Below, piece after piece: positions 6,885-13,788 of a stretch of 25,256 bases of DNA. This DNA is from SIG440 sp045580025 (GTDB lineage: Bacteria > Bacillota > Clostridia > Monoglobales > Monoglobaceae), in contig JAZNNB010000017.1 of the NCBI GenBank assembly GCA_045580025.1, positions 1 to 25,256 of the forward strand. The letters run 5' to 3'. A model generated the notes under the pieces. The model was not told the origin of the DNA. It searched no databases and saw nothing but the letters and a program-made list of their open reading frames with translations. The position numbers were made by a program, and so were the translations under genes. Position 1 is the first letter of the stretch, and every line of letters starts with the position of its first letter.

Positions 6885-7260
6885 TAAATCAAGGAAAGGA
6901 AGGTACAGTCCAATGAAATACTAACCTTTTAAAACCTCGAGATGAGAAAAACGATTTGAACCGAAAGGAAAAAACACGACGGTGTAACGTATAATATAGA
7001 TAGTACCGGTACGAAATATGTTCAAATTGAAAAATTCATCAAAAGGTCACCGATTTCGCCTTTTGTAACAAAAAATTACACTACAAAAAATCAGGGTGTT
7101 CTCACTAGAGAAAAATTTAAGTTGTGTTGCGTTTTAAAAGTTGTAACGATTGCAGCAAAAGGTAGACAAAGAAAGAGAGGATAACCAAATGATGTTAGAT
7201 ACAAAGAGTGAACAGAAATGACCCTTGATTGCAAAAGCAGTCAAGGGTCATTTCTCTTTT
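6885..7260 (+). ncRNA. Candidate structured non-coding RNA of about 370 nt, class unknown
   Basis: The interval between the tRNAs and the permease has no ORF of useful length but is framed by a consensus promoter and a 17-bp terminator. It contains long-range complementarity on the plus strand. ACCTTTT (6924-6930) pairs with AAAAGGT (7041-7047), GATGA (6941-6945) with TCATC (7036-7040), and CGATTTGAAC (6952-6961) with GTTCAAATTG (7020-7029, one G-U), so the helices are collinear and nested. Inside lie ACAC-GACG-GTGT (6974-6985) and the palindrome GTACCGGTAC (7003-7012). I compared it by eye with RNase P, tmRNA, SRP, 6S and T-box sequences and saw no diagnostic motif. The 5' end is set only by the promoter prediction. 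It could also be a long leader whose gene was lost. Confidence 0.45.
7216..7260 (+). terminator. Strong intrinsic terminator closing the candidate RNA unit
   Basis: A 17-bp stem (7216-7232 with 7237-7253, one G-U pair; core ATGACCCTTGA) with loop AAAA is followed by CTCTTTT on the plus strand. On the minus strand the hairpin lies 27 nt after the permease stop but has no U-tract, so it is mainly a plus-strand terminator. Confidence 0.85.
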
Positions 7261-7280
7261 ATAACATCTTTGGATAATGT

Positions 7281-8036
7281 CTATATAAGGTCCGCAAAAT
7301 GCGGTCTTAATTTTTTAAACAGCAGATTTCCCAGAAACAAAAGCACACCCACGACAGCCCAGAAATAAACGGTCATAATCGGGTGTTCCCAAAAACCTAT
7401 TCCCTGAACGAAAGTCTCACGATAGCCCTCTGTTACATAGTAGAAAGGATTGATTTTTATTATGGCTTCAAGAATAGGATTCCCAAGGTCATTTATGTCC
7501 CAAAAAAGTGGTGTAATCCAAAATCCAAGTTGAACAAAAACCCCTACCATATTGCTGATGTCACGGGCAAAAACCGTAAGTGTCGAAGTTATTCTTCCAA
7601 GGGCATAAGAAATTGCAAAAGCCGCCACCATATAATAAATAATCTGCAAGTCCAAAAATTTTGGTGCATTCCCGCAGGCAAAATTTATTATAAACGTAAG
7701 GACCACAAAGAAAAGATGCACAAAAAATGCAGACAGAATTCTTACAGCAGGAAGAAGTTCCACCTTGAAAACAACCTTTTTCACAAGGTATGAATAATCA
7801 ATCAGAACTCCCGTTGCTCCGCCCCAGCTTTCTGAGATAAAAAACCACGGAACAATTCCCGAAACAAGCCACAAAACATAGGGCATATCGTACTTTGGAC
7901 CGTTTCGAAATGCAACCTCAAAAACAAACCAATAAATGAGTATTGTAACAACGGGACTTATAAACCCCCACACAACGCCCAGTGCCGAGCCTGCATATTT
8001 GGCTTTAAAATCGTTTTTTGCCAACGAAAAAAGCAT
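7281..8036 (-). CDS. ABC-2 type polysaccharide/teichoic-acid export permease (TagG/Wzm/KpsM family)
   Basis: A 251-residue membrane protein with about six hydrophobic helices. It resembles the transmembrane subunit of Wzm/TagG exporters, which move undecaprenyl-linked polysaccharide or wall teichoic acid across the membrane. Family signs are the N-terminal NDFKAKYAGSALGVVWGFISP segment, TVFARDISNMVGVFVQLGFWITPLFW-type core, NPFYYVTEGYRE, and the C-terminal KLRPHFADLI. I start at ATG 8036, which has GGAGGG 6 nt upstream and lies 16 nt after the ttcA stop; the longer start at 8075 would overlap ttcA and lacks a good SD. The cognate ATPase (TagH/Wzt), normally the next gene, is absent; the region downstream is gene-free. 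The substrate is unknown and the ATPase must be elsewhere if the transporter works. Confidence 0.88.
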   Translation of the reverse strand: MLFSLAKNDFKAKYAGSALGVVWGFISPVVTILIYWFVFEVAFRNGPKYDMPYVLWLVSGIVPWFFISESWGGATGVLIDYSYLVKKVVFKVELLPAVRILSAFFVHLFFVVLTFIINFACGNAPKFLDLQIIYYMVAAFAISYALGRITSTLTVFARDISNMVGVFVQLGFWITPLFWDINDLGNPILEAIIKINPFYYVTEGYRETFVQGIGFWEHPIMTVYFWAVVGVLLFLGNLLFKKLRPHFADLI

Positions 8037-8052
8037 ATCAAACCCTCCAATT

Positions 8053-8763
8053 TTAACGAATTTTCCAATCATCAAGCCCGCCCTTTATAGCTGTCATCAT
8101 ACGGGTTTTGAAATGATGGTCAATTTCGTTTCTTTCGTTTATAAAATCTTTCATTTCCTGTCTTTTTGATACCCCGTCCATAGGACAGGGGTTTTTCACT
8201 ATGGGTAGATTTTCACGCTTTGCAAAACCCTTTATGTCCCCCTCAGAAACATAAATAAGAGGTCTTATTACATCCATATCTATCCGTGACAAATAAGTAA
8301 CCGGCGAAAAACAGTTCAGCCGTCCCTCATAAAAAAGTGAAAGAAAAAATGTCTCTATCACATCTTCATTGTGATGTCCCAGAGCCACCTTGTTGCAGCC
8401 GTGTTCCTTTGCCAAATCATTCACCGCACCCCGTCGCATCTTGGCACACAGCGAACACGGATTTTTTTCTTTTCTGACATCAAAAAGAATTTCTGCAATA
8501 TCAGTATCCTTCACCACATATCTGACGCCGAGTTCATCACACAAGGTTTTAATAGGAGAATAATCCACACCCTCAAAGCCCATATTGAGCGTAACTCCCA
8601 TAACTTCAAAAGGCACCTCTGAAAATCTGCGATATGCCGAGAGCGCACAAAGAAGCGCTAAACTGTCCTTTCCTCCTGATACCCCGACTGCTATATGGTC
8701 ACCCGATGAAATCATATTATAATCTTGAATGGCTCGTCGCATTCCGCTTAGTATCTTTCTCAT
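8053..8763 (-). CDS. ttcA: TtcA-like tRNA 2-thiolation protein (PP-loop ATPase, Fe-S)
   Basis: A 236-residue TtcA/TilS-superfamily protein. The PP-loop SGGKDS is at residues 29-34. C103 and C106 (NPCSLC) and C193 (NPCPMDG) are the three cysteines that hold the [4Fe-4S] cluster in TtcA. GHHNEDVIET is the family motif after the second strand. TtcA adenylates and thiolates cytidine 32 of certain tRNAs, drawing sulfur from a cysteine desulfurase. Other members of this subgroup in Firmicutes are only annotated by similarity, so exact tRNA specificity is uncertain. The gene overlaps rdgB by 4 nt (ATGA type) and is followed after 16 nt by the ABC-2 permease, so the three are likely one transcript. 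Confidence 0.87.
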   Translation of the reverse strand: MRKILSGMRRAIQDYNMISSGDHIAVGVSGGKDSLALLCALSAYRRFSEVPFEVMGVTLNMGFEGVDYSPIKTLCDELGVRYVVKDTDIAEILFDVRKEKNPCSLCAKMRRGAVNDLAKEHGCNKVALGHHNEDVIETFFLSLFYEGRLNCFSPVTYLSRIDMDVIRPLIYVSEGDIKGFAKRENLPIVKNPCPMDGVSKRQEMKDFINERNEIDHHFKTRMMTAIKGGLDDWKIR

Positions 8764-9356
8764 AACAGTTTTCTCCGGTTCATATCCTCTTTCATCAGCT
8801 TGAGTGCGTTATAGCGGTGGCTTATACTGTTTTTAACCTCAGCAGGAATTTCCGCCATTGATGCATCAAACTGTGGCAGATAAAACACAGGATCATACCC
8901 AAATCCGTTTTCGCCACGTTTTTCAAGAAGAATTCTGCCACATACCTCGCCCCTGTATGTAACGGGAGGTTCGTTTGACTTAACAAGTGCAATAACACTT
9001 ACGAACTTCGCCGTGCGTTCTTCTTCGCAAACGCCCTCAAGTTCCGAGAGAAGCTTTTCGATATTTTCATTGTCGCTTGCCCCCTCACCTGCAAAACGAG
9101 CTGTATAAACTCCAGGTGCCCCAAAAAGCGCATCAACACAAAGTCCACTGTCGTCAGCAATAGAACAAAGACCTGTCCGCTGCATAACTGCAAGTGCTTT
9201 TTTCACGGCATTTTCTTCAAACGTAGTACCGTCTTCCACAACTTCTAGTTCTCCGCAACCAGCTTCGTCCATAGTAAGCACCTCTATGTCTTCCCCCAAA
9301 ATTGCTCTCACTTCTTCAGCTTTATGTTTATTTTTACTGGCAAGAACAAGCTTCAT
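8760..9356 (-). CDS. rdgB: XTP/dITP diphosphatase (RdgB/HAM1 family)
   Basis: A 198-residue cytoplasmic house-cleaning enzyme that hydrolyses non-canonical purine triphosphates (dITP, XTP) to monophosphates and PPi. Diagnostic motifs appear in order: LASKNKHKAEEV at the N-terminus, TTFEENAVKKA, ADDSGLCVDAL, PGVYTARFAG, GFGYDPVF and SHRYNALK. ATG 9356 is preferred over the far upstream frame start at 9452 because GGAG lies about 9 nt before it and the protein then begins exactly at the conserved MKLVLASKN. It is the first gene of the rdgB-ttcA-permease unit and is divergent from gap. Confidence 0.95.
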   Translation of the reverse strand: MKLVLASKNKHKAEEVRAILGEDIEVLTMDEAGCGELEVVEDGTTFEENAVKKALAVMQRTGLCSIADDSGLCVDALFGAPGVYTARFAGEGASDNENIEKLLSELEGVCEEERTAKFVSVIALVKSNEPPVTYRGEVCGRILLEKRGENGFGYDPVFYLPQFDASMAEIPAEVKNSISHRYNALKLMKEDMNRRKLL

Positions 9357-9408
9357 AATTCTTCTCCATTTCCTTAAACTACATTTTCTTGTTATTTTGT
9401 ATATAATA

Positions 9409-9437
9409 TTTATACCATATTTTTTCCTTGTTGTAAA
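9409..9437 (-). promoter_or_regulatory. Promoter of rdgB
   Basis: On the minus strand TTTACA (9432-9437), 17-nt spacer, TATAAA (9409-9414), about 50 nt before ATG 9356. Confidence 0.65.
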
Positions 9438-9542
9438 TATTGATAGTTGCAAAAAATATTTTTTTGTGATATACTGTATCCGTTGCGTTAAAATTTGGTT
9501 TGATAAAAGTTAAATTTTTAACAAATTTTTTCTTGGAAATAC

Positions 9543-9571
9543 TTGTATATTTCAGGAAAATGAGGTAAAAT
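9543..9571 (+). promoter_or_regulatory. Probable promoter of gap
   Basis: TTGTAT (9543-9548), 17-nt spacer, TAAAAT (9566-9571), about 36 nt upstream of the GGAGGT SD site. The boxes are imperfect for a gene with such strong codon bias, so another promoter in the AT-rich 9480-9540 stretch is possible. Confidence 0.5.
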
Positions 9572-9613
9572 ATTATTAAATAATATAAATATACATTTTG
9601 GAGGTATTCTATT

Positions 9614-10624
9614 ATGTCAGTAAAAGTTGCTATTAACGGTTTCGGTCGTATCGGACGTCTTGCTTTCCGCCAGATGTTTGGTGCTGAAGGTTATGAGGTA
9701 GTTGCAATCAACGACCTCACAGATCCCAAGATGCTTGCTCATCTTCTCAAGTATGACTCATCACAGGGCAGATACGACGGCCACACAGTTGTTGCTGGTG
9801 AAGACAGCATCACTGTAGACGGAAAAGAAATCAAAATCTATGCTATCAAGGATGCAAAAGAATGTCCTTGGGGCGCTCTCGGCGTAGACGTTGTTCTTGA
9901 ATGTACAGGTTTCTACTGCTCAAAAGAAAAGTCACAGGCTCACATTGATGCAGGTGCTAAGAAAGTTGTTATTTCTGCTCCCGCAGGCAATGACCTCAAG
10001 ACAATCGTTTTCTCAGTTAACGAAGACACACTCACAGCTGATGATACAATTATTTCTGCTGCATCTTGTACAACAAACTGTCTTGCTCCTATGGCTAAGA
10101 CTCTCAACGATTACGCTCCCATCCAGAGCGGTATCATGGCTACAATCCATGCATACACAGGTGACCAGATGATTCTTGACGGTCCTCACAGAAAGGGCGA
10201 CCTCAGACGTGCAAGAGCTGGTGCTGTAAACATCGTTCCCAACTCAACAGGTGCTGCTAAAGCTATCGGTCTTGTTATTCCTGAGCTCAACGGCAAACTT
10301 ATCGGTGCTGCACAGAGAGTTCCTGTTCCCACAGGTTCAACAACAATCCTTACAGCAGTTGTTAAGGGCAAAGACATCACAAAAGAAGGCATTAACGCAG
10401 CTATGAAAGCAGCCGCTTCAGAAAGCTTTGGTTACAACGAAGACGAAATCGTTTCTTCAGATATCATCGGTATCAAGTATGGCTCACTCTTCGATGCAAC
10501 ACAGACAATGGTTGCTAAAATCGCTGATGACCTTTATGAAGTTCAGGTTGTTTCTTGGTATGACAACGAAAACTCATACACAAGCCAGATGGTTAGAACA
10601 ATCAAATATTTCGCAGAAATCTAA
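9614..10624 (+). CDS. gap: Type I glyceraldehyde-3-phosphate dehydrogenase
   Basis: A 336-residue glycolytic enzyme that oxidises glyceraldehyde-3-phosphate to 1,3-bisphosphoglycerate with NAD+. Visible signs are the Rossmann start VAINGFGRIGRLAFR, the catalytic C152 in SAASCTTNCLAP, H179 in ATIHAYTGDQ, and the phosphate-binding and C-terminal SWYDNENSYTSQMV motif. Length is normal. GGAGGT lies 8 nt before ATG. Codon use is strongly skewed (Thr almost always ACA, Leu mostly CTT/CTC, Ala mainly GCT/GCA, Lys AAG/AAA), unlike neighbouring genes and as expected for a very highly expressed gene. It is monocistronic with its own terminator, convergent with the nusA-ribF operon. Confidence 0.98.
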   Translation: MSVKVAINGFGRIGRLAFRQMFGAEGYEVVAINDLTDPKMLAHLLKYDSSQGRYDGHTVVAGEDSITVDGKEIKIYAIKDAKECPWGALGVDVVLECTGFYCSKEKSQAHIDAGAKKVVISAPAGNDLKTIVFSVNEDTLTADDTIISAASCTTNCLAPMAKTLNDYAPIQSGIMATIHAYTGDQMILDGPHRKGDLRRARAGAVNIVPNSTGAAKAIGLVIPELNGKLIGAAQRVPVPTGSTTILTAVVKGKDITKEGINAAMKAAASESFGYNEDEIVSSDIIGIKYGSLFDATQTMVAKIADDLYEVQVVSWYDNENSYTSQMVRTIKYFAEI

Positions 10625-10637
10625 GAAATATAAAATT

Positions 10638-10668
10638 AAGGGGTGGCGAATTGCCACCCCTTTTTTAT
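10638..10668. terminator. Terminator of gap, shared with the convergent ribF operon
   Basis: AAGGGGTGGC (10638-10647) pairs with GCCACCCCTT (10653-10662), with loop GAATT, followed by TTTTTTAT. It also overlaps the stop codon of ribF on the other strand, where the flank TTAATTTTATATTT is T-rich, so it may serve both directions. Confidence 0.88.
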
Positions 10669-11546
10669 ATGTTTTTTTTATCTTCTTCAATCTGTTTTTT
10701 TAATTCTTTGAGGCTACAAAATTTTTTTGTATCCCTGATGCGTTTCAAAAACTCTATTTTAATTTCCTTTCCATAAAGGTCACCCTCAAAATCCAGAATA
10801 TATGTTTCAATATTTCGTTCATCAATTTTCACGGTAGGCTTTGTCCCAAGATTGGTAAGTCCACGATAAGTCTTTCCGTCAACATTTATCTGTGTAGCAT
10901 ATACACCATCTTTTGGAATTACCAGTTTTTGGGGGATGCTTATGTTGGCAGTAGGAAACCCATGTTTTCTTCCTACACTGTTGCCGTGTATTACCTTCCC
11001 CGAAATCGAAAAAGGTCTCGCCATATAGTCCCTAGCCTTTTCAATTTCGCCATTTGAAATAAAGTCGCGTATCGCAGAACTTGAAATAACCTTGTCAAGC
11101 TCCAAAACATAAGGCACAATAAACACCTCTACACCAAAGTCGCCGCAAATTTTTTTGAGGCTTTCTGCATCTCCCTCTGCCATAAAACCAAACCGATAAT
11201 TCTCTCCCGCAAAAACCGCAGCCGCATTATATTTTTGAAAGATAAACGCCTCTATAAATCGGTCATACCTCACCGATTTAAACTCAGGCGTAAATTCCTC
11301 AACAACAACAACATCTACCCCCATACTCTCAAGAATTTCAAGTCTTTTTGAAAGGGTATTGACCTTGTCCGTTTCATTCCGTTCCACTATCTGTACCATG
11401 GATAAAAGTTTGTTTTTCTTCGCATATTTAATAGCTTCTCCAATAACCCCAAGATGTCCTTTGTGAAGCGCGTCAAAAGACCCCAGTGCTACTGCGGTCT
11501 TTTTTGTTATTGCTTTATTCAGTTCATTGCTTTTTGCGACTATCAT
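10665..11546 (-). CDS. ribF: Bifunctional riboflavin kinase / FAD synthetase
   Basis: A 293-residue enzyme that phosphorylates riboflavin to FMN and adenylates FMN to FAD. The N-terminal nucleotidyltransferase half shows GSFDALHKGH (about residues 22-31) and ISSSAIRDFI. The C-terminal flavokinase half shows GNSVGRKHGFPTANI, the YRGLTNLGTKPT segment and the ETYILDF motif. I use ATG 11546: it has GGAG 6 nt upstream inside the end of truB and forms a TAAAATG junction with the truB stop. The longer ATG at 11561 has no SD. It is the last gene of the rimP-nusA-infB operon, and FAD synthetase commonly follows truB in Firmicutes. Confidence 0.95.
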   Translation of the reverse strand: MIVAKSNELNKAITKKTAVALGSFDALHKGHLGVIGEAIKYAKKNKLLSMVQIVERNETDKVNTLSKRLEILESMGVDVVVVEEFTPEFKSVRYDRFIEAFIFQKYNAAAVFAGENYRFGFMAEGDAESLKKICGDFGVEVFIVPYVLELDKVISSSAIRDFISNGEIEKARDYMARPFSISGKVIHGNSVGRKHGFPTANISIPQKLVIPKDGVYATQINVDGKTYRGLTNLGTKPTVKIDERNIETYILDFEGDLYGKEIKIEFLKRIRDTKKFCSLKELKKQIEEDKKNI

Positions 11547-11547
11547 T

Positions 11548-12429
11548 TTACGCTCCGCCATAAAAACTTTTGATTATTGTAAATCCGTTTTCGGTCTGCT
11601 GTGCCAAGGCTAAAAACTCTCCTTGCTCATCAAATACCCGATAAATTTCATCCATTATTAGTCCCTCAACGGATATTTTTATTCCATTTCTGACCCGCTG
11701 TGCATTTCTGTCGGCAAGCACAATTTTTTCATATTCGGGTAAAGCCTCGCCCACAGAGACCATAAACGAAAAATCTTTTTCTTTTACCATTTCTTCAATC
11801 TCATCGAGAGTAAAGGAATCCTTTATATCAAATCTTCCGCTTTTTGTTCTGCAAAGTGCCGTCATATAGCCGCCACAACCAAGAGCTGCTCCTATATCGT
11901 TGCACAATGTACGGATATATGTACCTTTTGAACAATCAACCAGCATTTCAACCTGAGCATTTGAGACGTCAATATTTTTTATTTCAATATTACTCACCGT
12001 AACCTGTCTCGGTTCTCGTTCAACAGTTTTCCCCTCACGTGCCAATTCATAAAGTTTTTTTCCGTCAATTTTGATAGCGGAATACATAGGAGGTATCTGC
12101 ATAATATCTCCTATGAAATTTTTGACTGCATCACGGATTTCTTCCTCGGTTACGCTCACCTCAAAGCTTTCAATTATTTCACCTGATGCATCCTGCGTGT
12201 CAGTAAATGCCCCAAGTTTCATCCCAGCAAGATACTGCTTGTCCTTTGCAGTAAGATATTCGGCAAGTTTCGTACCCTTGCCAATGCACATAGGAAGAAC
12301 ACCGCTGGCATCAGGGTCAAGTGTGCCTGTATGCCCTATTTTTTTTATACCTAAAATTCTTCTAAGCCTATATACAACATCATGGGAGGTGATGCCTAAG
12401 GGTTTATTTACATTGATAATTCCGTCCAT
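11548..12429 (-). CDS. truB: tRNA pseudouridine(55) synthase TruB
   Basis: A 293-residue enzyme that isomerises U55 in the T-loop of tRNAs. The N-terminal MDGIINVNKPLGITSHDVV is typical. Catalytic D38 sits in GHTGTLDPDASGVLP. The KGTYIRTLCNDIG motif and a C-terminal PUA-like region (about residues 235-293) complete the family layout. GGAGGT precedes ATG. It lies between nrnA and ribF in the classical operon order, with a 1-nt gap to the chosen ribF start. Confidence 0.97.
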   Translation of the reverse strand: MDGIINVNKPLGITSHDVVYRLRRILGIKKIGHTGTLDPDASGVLPMCIGKGTKLAEYLTAKDKQYLAGMKLGAFTDTQDASGEIIESFEVSVTEEEIRDAVKNFIGDIMQIPPMYSAIKIDGKKLYELAREGKTVEREPRQVTVSNIEIKNIDVSNAQVEMLVDCSKGTYIRTLCNDIGAALGCGGYMTALCRTKSGRFDIKDSFTLDEIEEMVKEKDFSFMVSVGEALPEYEKIVLADRNAQRVRNGIKISVEGLIMDEIYRVFDEQGEFLALAQQTENGFTIIKSFYGGA

Positions 12430-12446
12430 CCTTAACCTCCCCCGCT

Positions 12447-13391
12447 TTATTTCAGTTGTTTTTCAATTTCTTCAACCAGTTTCTTCTTCGCATTTTCAAG
12501 AGTGTCTTTTATAAGGCAGCCACCCGCTTTTTTGTGACCACCGCCATCAAACGCCAAAGCAACCTGAGCCACATCAACGCCGCCGTTTGAACGAAGACTT
12601 ATCTTGAATCCCGTCTCTCTTTCACGGAGATAAACTCCTACCTCCACGCCCTCCACAGAGCGCGGCAAATCAACGATTCCATCAATCAAAACCTCGTCAA
12701 CGCCCATTTTGTGAAAATCATCTTCGGTTATAGCAAGGACAGCAATTTTTCCGTCTGCAAAAAGTTCTAAACTGTCAATACCCTTTTTGTAAGCTTTCAA
12801 ATATTCAATGCTTTTTGTGTCAAAAACCTGCTTCGAAAGATTAGCTATATCAATCCCCGTTTCCATAAGCTTTGCCGCAGTTCTATGGGTCTTTGATGTA
12901 GTTGATGAATACTTGAAATTCCCAGTATCACAGATAATTGCAAGATAGATGTTGTTTGCTATATCCTCATCAATCCTAACGCCTAATTTTTCGGCAACAT
13001 CAAATATGATTTCACCCGTAGCAGGAGCATCCGATACAACTAAAGTTGCTTCTGCGAATTCTTTATGCGTAACGTGATGGTCAATAGCTGCGGTATTCCC
13101 CGAAAAATGTTCTTTCATTTCGCCAAGTCGGTCAATATCCGCACAGTCCACAGCAATTTTCAGGTCACAGTCTTCAATTTTAAGTCCTGATTGCTCAGTA
13201 CCCTTGACAAGCTTATATTCTCTCGTTCTTTCGTCGCCCTGACGCAAAAACACTTCTGCTTGTTTGCCAAGGACATTGATTATAAGCTTTAAGGCATACG
13301 CACTGCCAAGGGCATCGCCGTCAGGGTTTTCGTGGTTGAATATAGCAACCTTTTTCGCCTCTTTTATCTTTTCGATTACACTTTCAAACAT
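12447..13391 (-). CDS. nrnA: DHH-family oligoribonuclease / 3'-phosphoadenosine phosphatase NrnA
   Basis: A 314-residue cytoplasmic phosphoesterase that degrades nanoRNAs and dephosphorylates pAp. The DHH domain shows FNHENPDGDALGS (H20, D24, D26), VDCAD (D82) and the signature AIDHH (D104, H105, H106), all metal ligands. The C-terminal DHHA1 domain ends with the substrate-binding FDGGGHKKAGG. GAGGAG precedes the ATG. It lies between rbfA and truB with short gaps, the usual place in Firmicutes. Confidence 0.95.
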   Translation of the reverse strand: MFESVIEKIKEAKKVAIFNHENPDGDALGSAYALKLIINVLGKQAEVFLRQGDERTREYKLVKGTEQSGLKIEDCDLKIAVDCADIDRLGEMKEHFSGNTAAIDHHVTHKEFAEATLVVSDAPATGEIIFDVAEKLGVRIDEDIANNIYLAIICDTGNFKYSSTTSKTHRTAAKLMETGIDIANLSKQVFDTKSIEYLKAYKKGIDSLELFADGKIAVLAITEDDFHKMGVDEVLIDGIVDLPRSVEGVEVGVYLRERETGFKISLRSNGGVDVAQVALAFDGGGHKKAGGCLIKDTLENAKKKLVEEIEKQLK

Positions 13392-13401
13392 AATGTTCTC
13401 C

Positions 13402-13743
13402 TCAAAGATTTTTCAGCACTTCGTTTATGTGAGCACCATATTCAATGGAATTGTCAAGCACAAAAGTAAATTCAGGAGTGCTCCTTAAATTCATACGGTG
13501 CCCAACTTCCTTGCGAATGAAGCCTGCTGCGCTTTTAAGGGCATCAATAGCACCCTTTTGAACATCCTCGTTCCCAAGAACACTAATGAACGCCTTTGCA
13601 AACTTCAAATCCTTTGTGACATTCACATTTATCACAGACACCACAGCTTTTGAAAGTCTTGGGTCTTTGAGTTCACGTATAATCATGCTGAGTTCACGCT
13701 TCACTTCTTCTGAAATTCTGTCTATTCTGTTATATGCAGGCAT
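13402..13743 (-). CDS. rbfA: 30S ribosome-binding factor RbfA
   Basis: A 113-residue KH-like protein that assists late 16S rRNA 5'-end maturation and 30S assembly. Family signs are the N-terminal RIDRISEEVKRELSMII, the LKDPRLSKAVVSVINVNVTKDLKFAKAF region and the C-terminal MNLRSTPEFTFVLDNSIEYG. An AAGGCGGTG SD precedes ATG. It is downstream of infB (45-nt gap) and 10 nt upstream of nrnA. Confidence 0.97.
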   Translation of the reverse strand: MPAYNRIDRISEEVKRELSMIIRELKDPRLSKAVVSVINVNVTKDLKFAKAFISVLGNEDVQKGAIDALKSAAGFIRKEVGHRMNLRSTPEFTFVLDNSIEYGAHINEVLKNL

Positions 13744-13788
13744 CTTTGCACCGCCTTTCTATTTAGCCAATTTGTCTTGCCTGTTATA

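Noticed and set aside
6941..6966. GATGAG followed by CGAAA, reminiscent of a hammerhead ribozyme core
   Set aside because: The segment between them cannot form stem II and the required CU before GAUGA is absent; the same bases fit better into the long-range helix with 7020-7040.
6380..7260. tRNA-associated integration site (att) for a mobile element
   Set aside because: No duplicated tRNA 3' segment, integrase or other mobile gene is present in the window.
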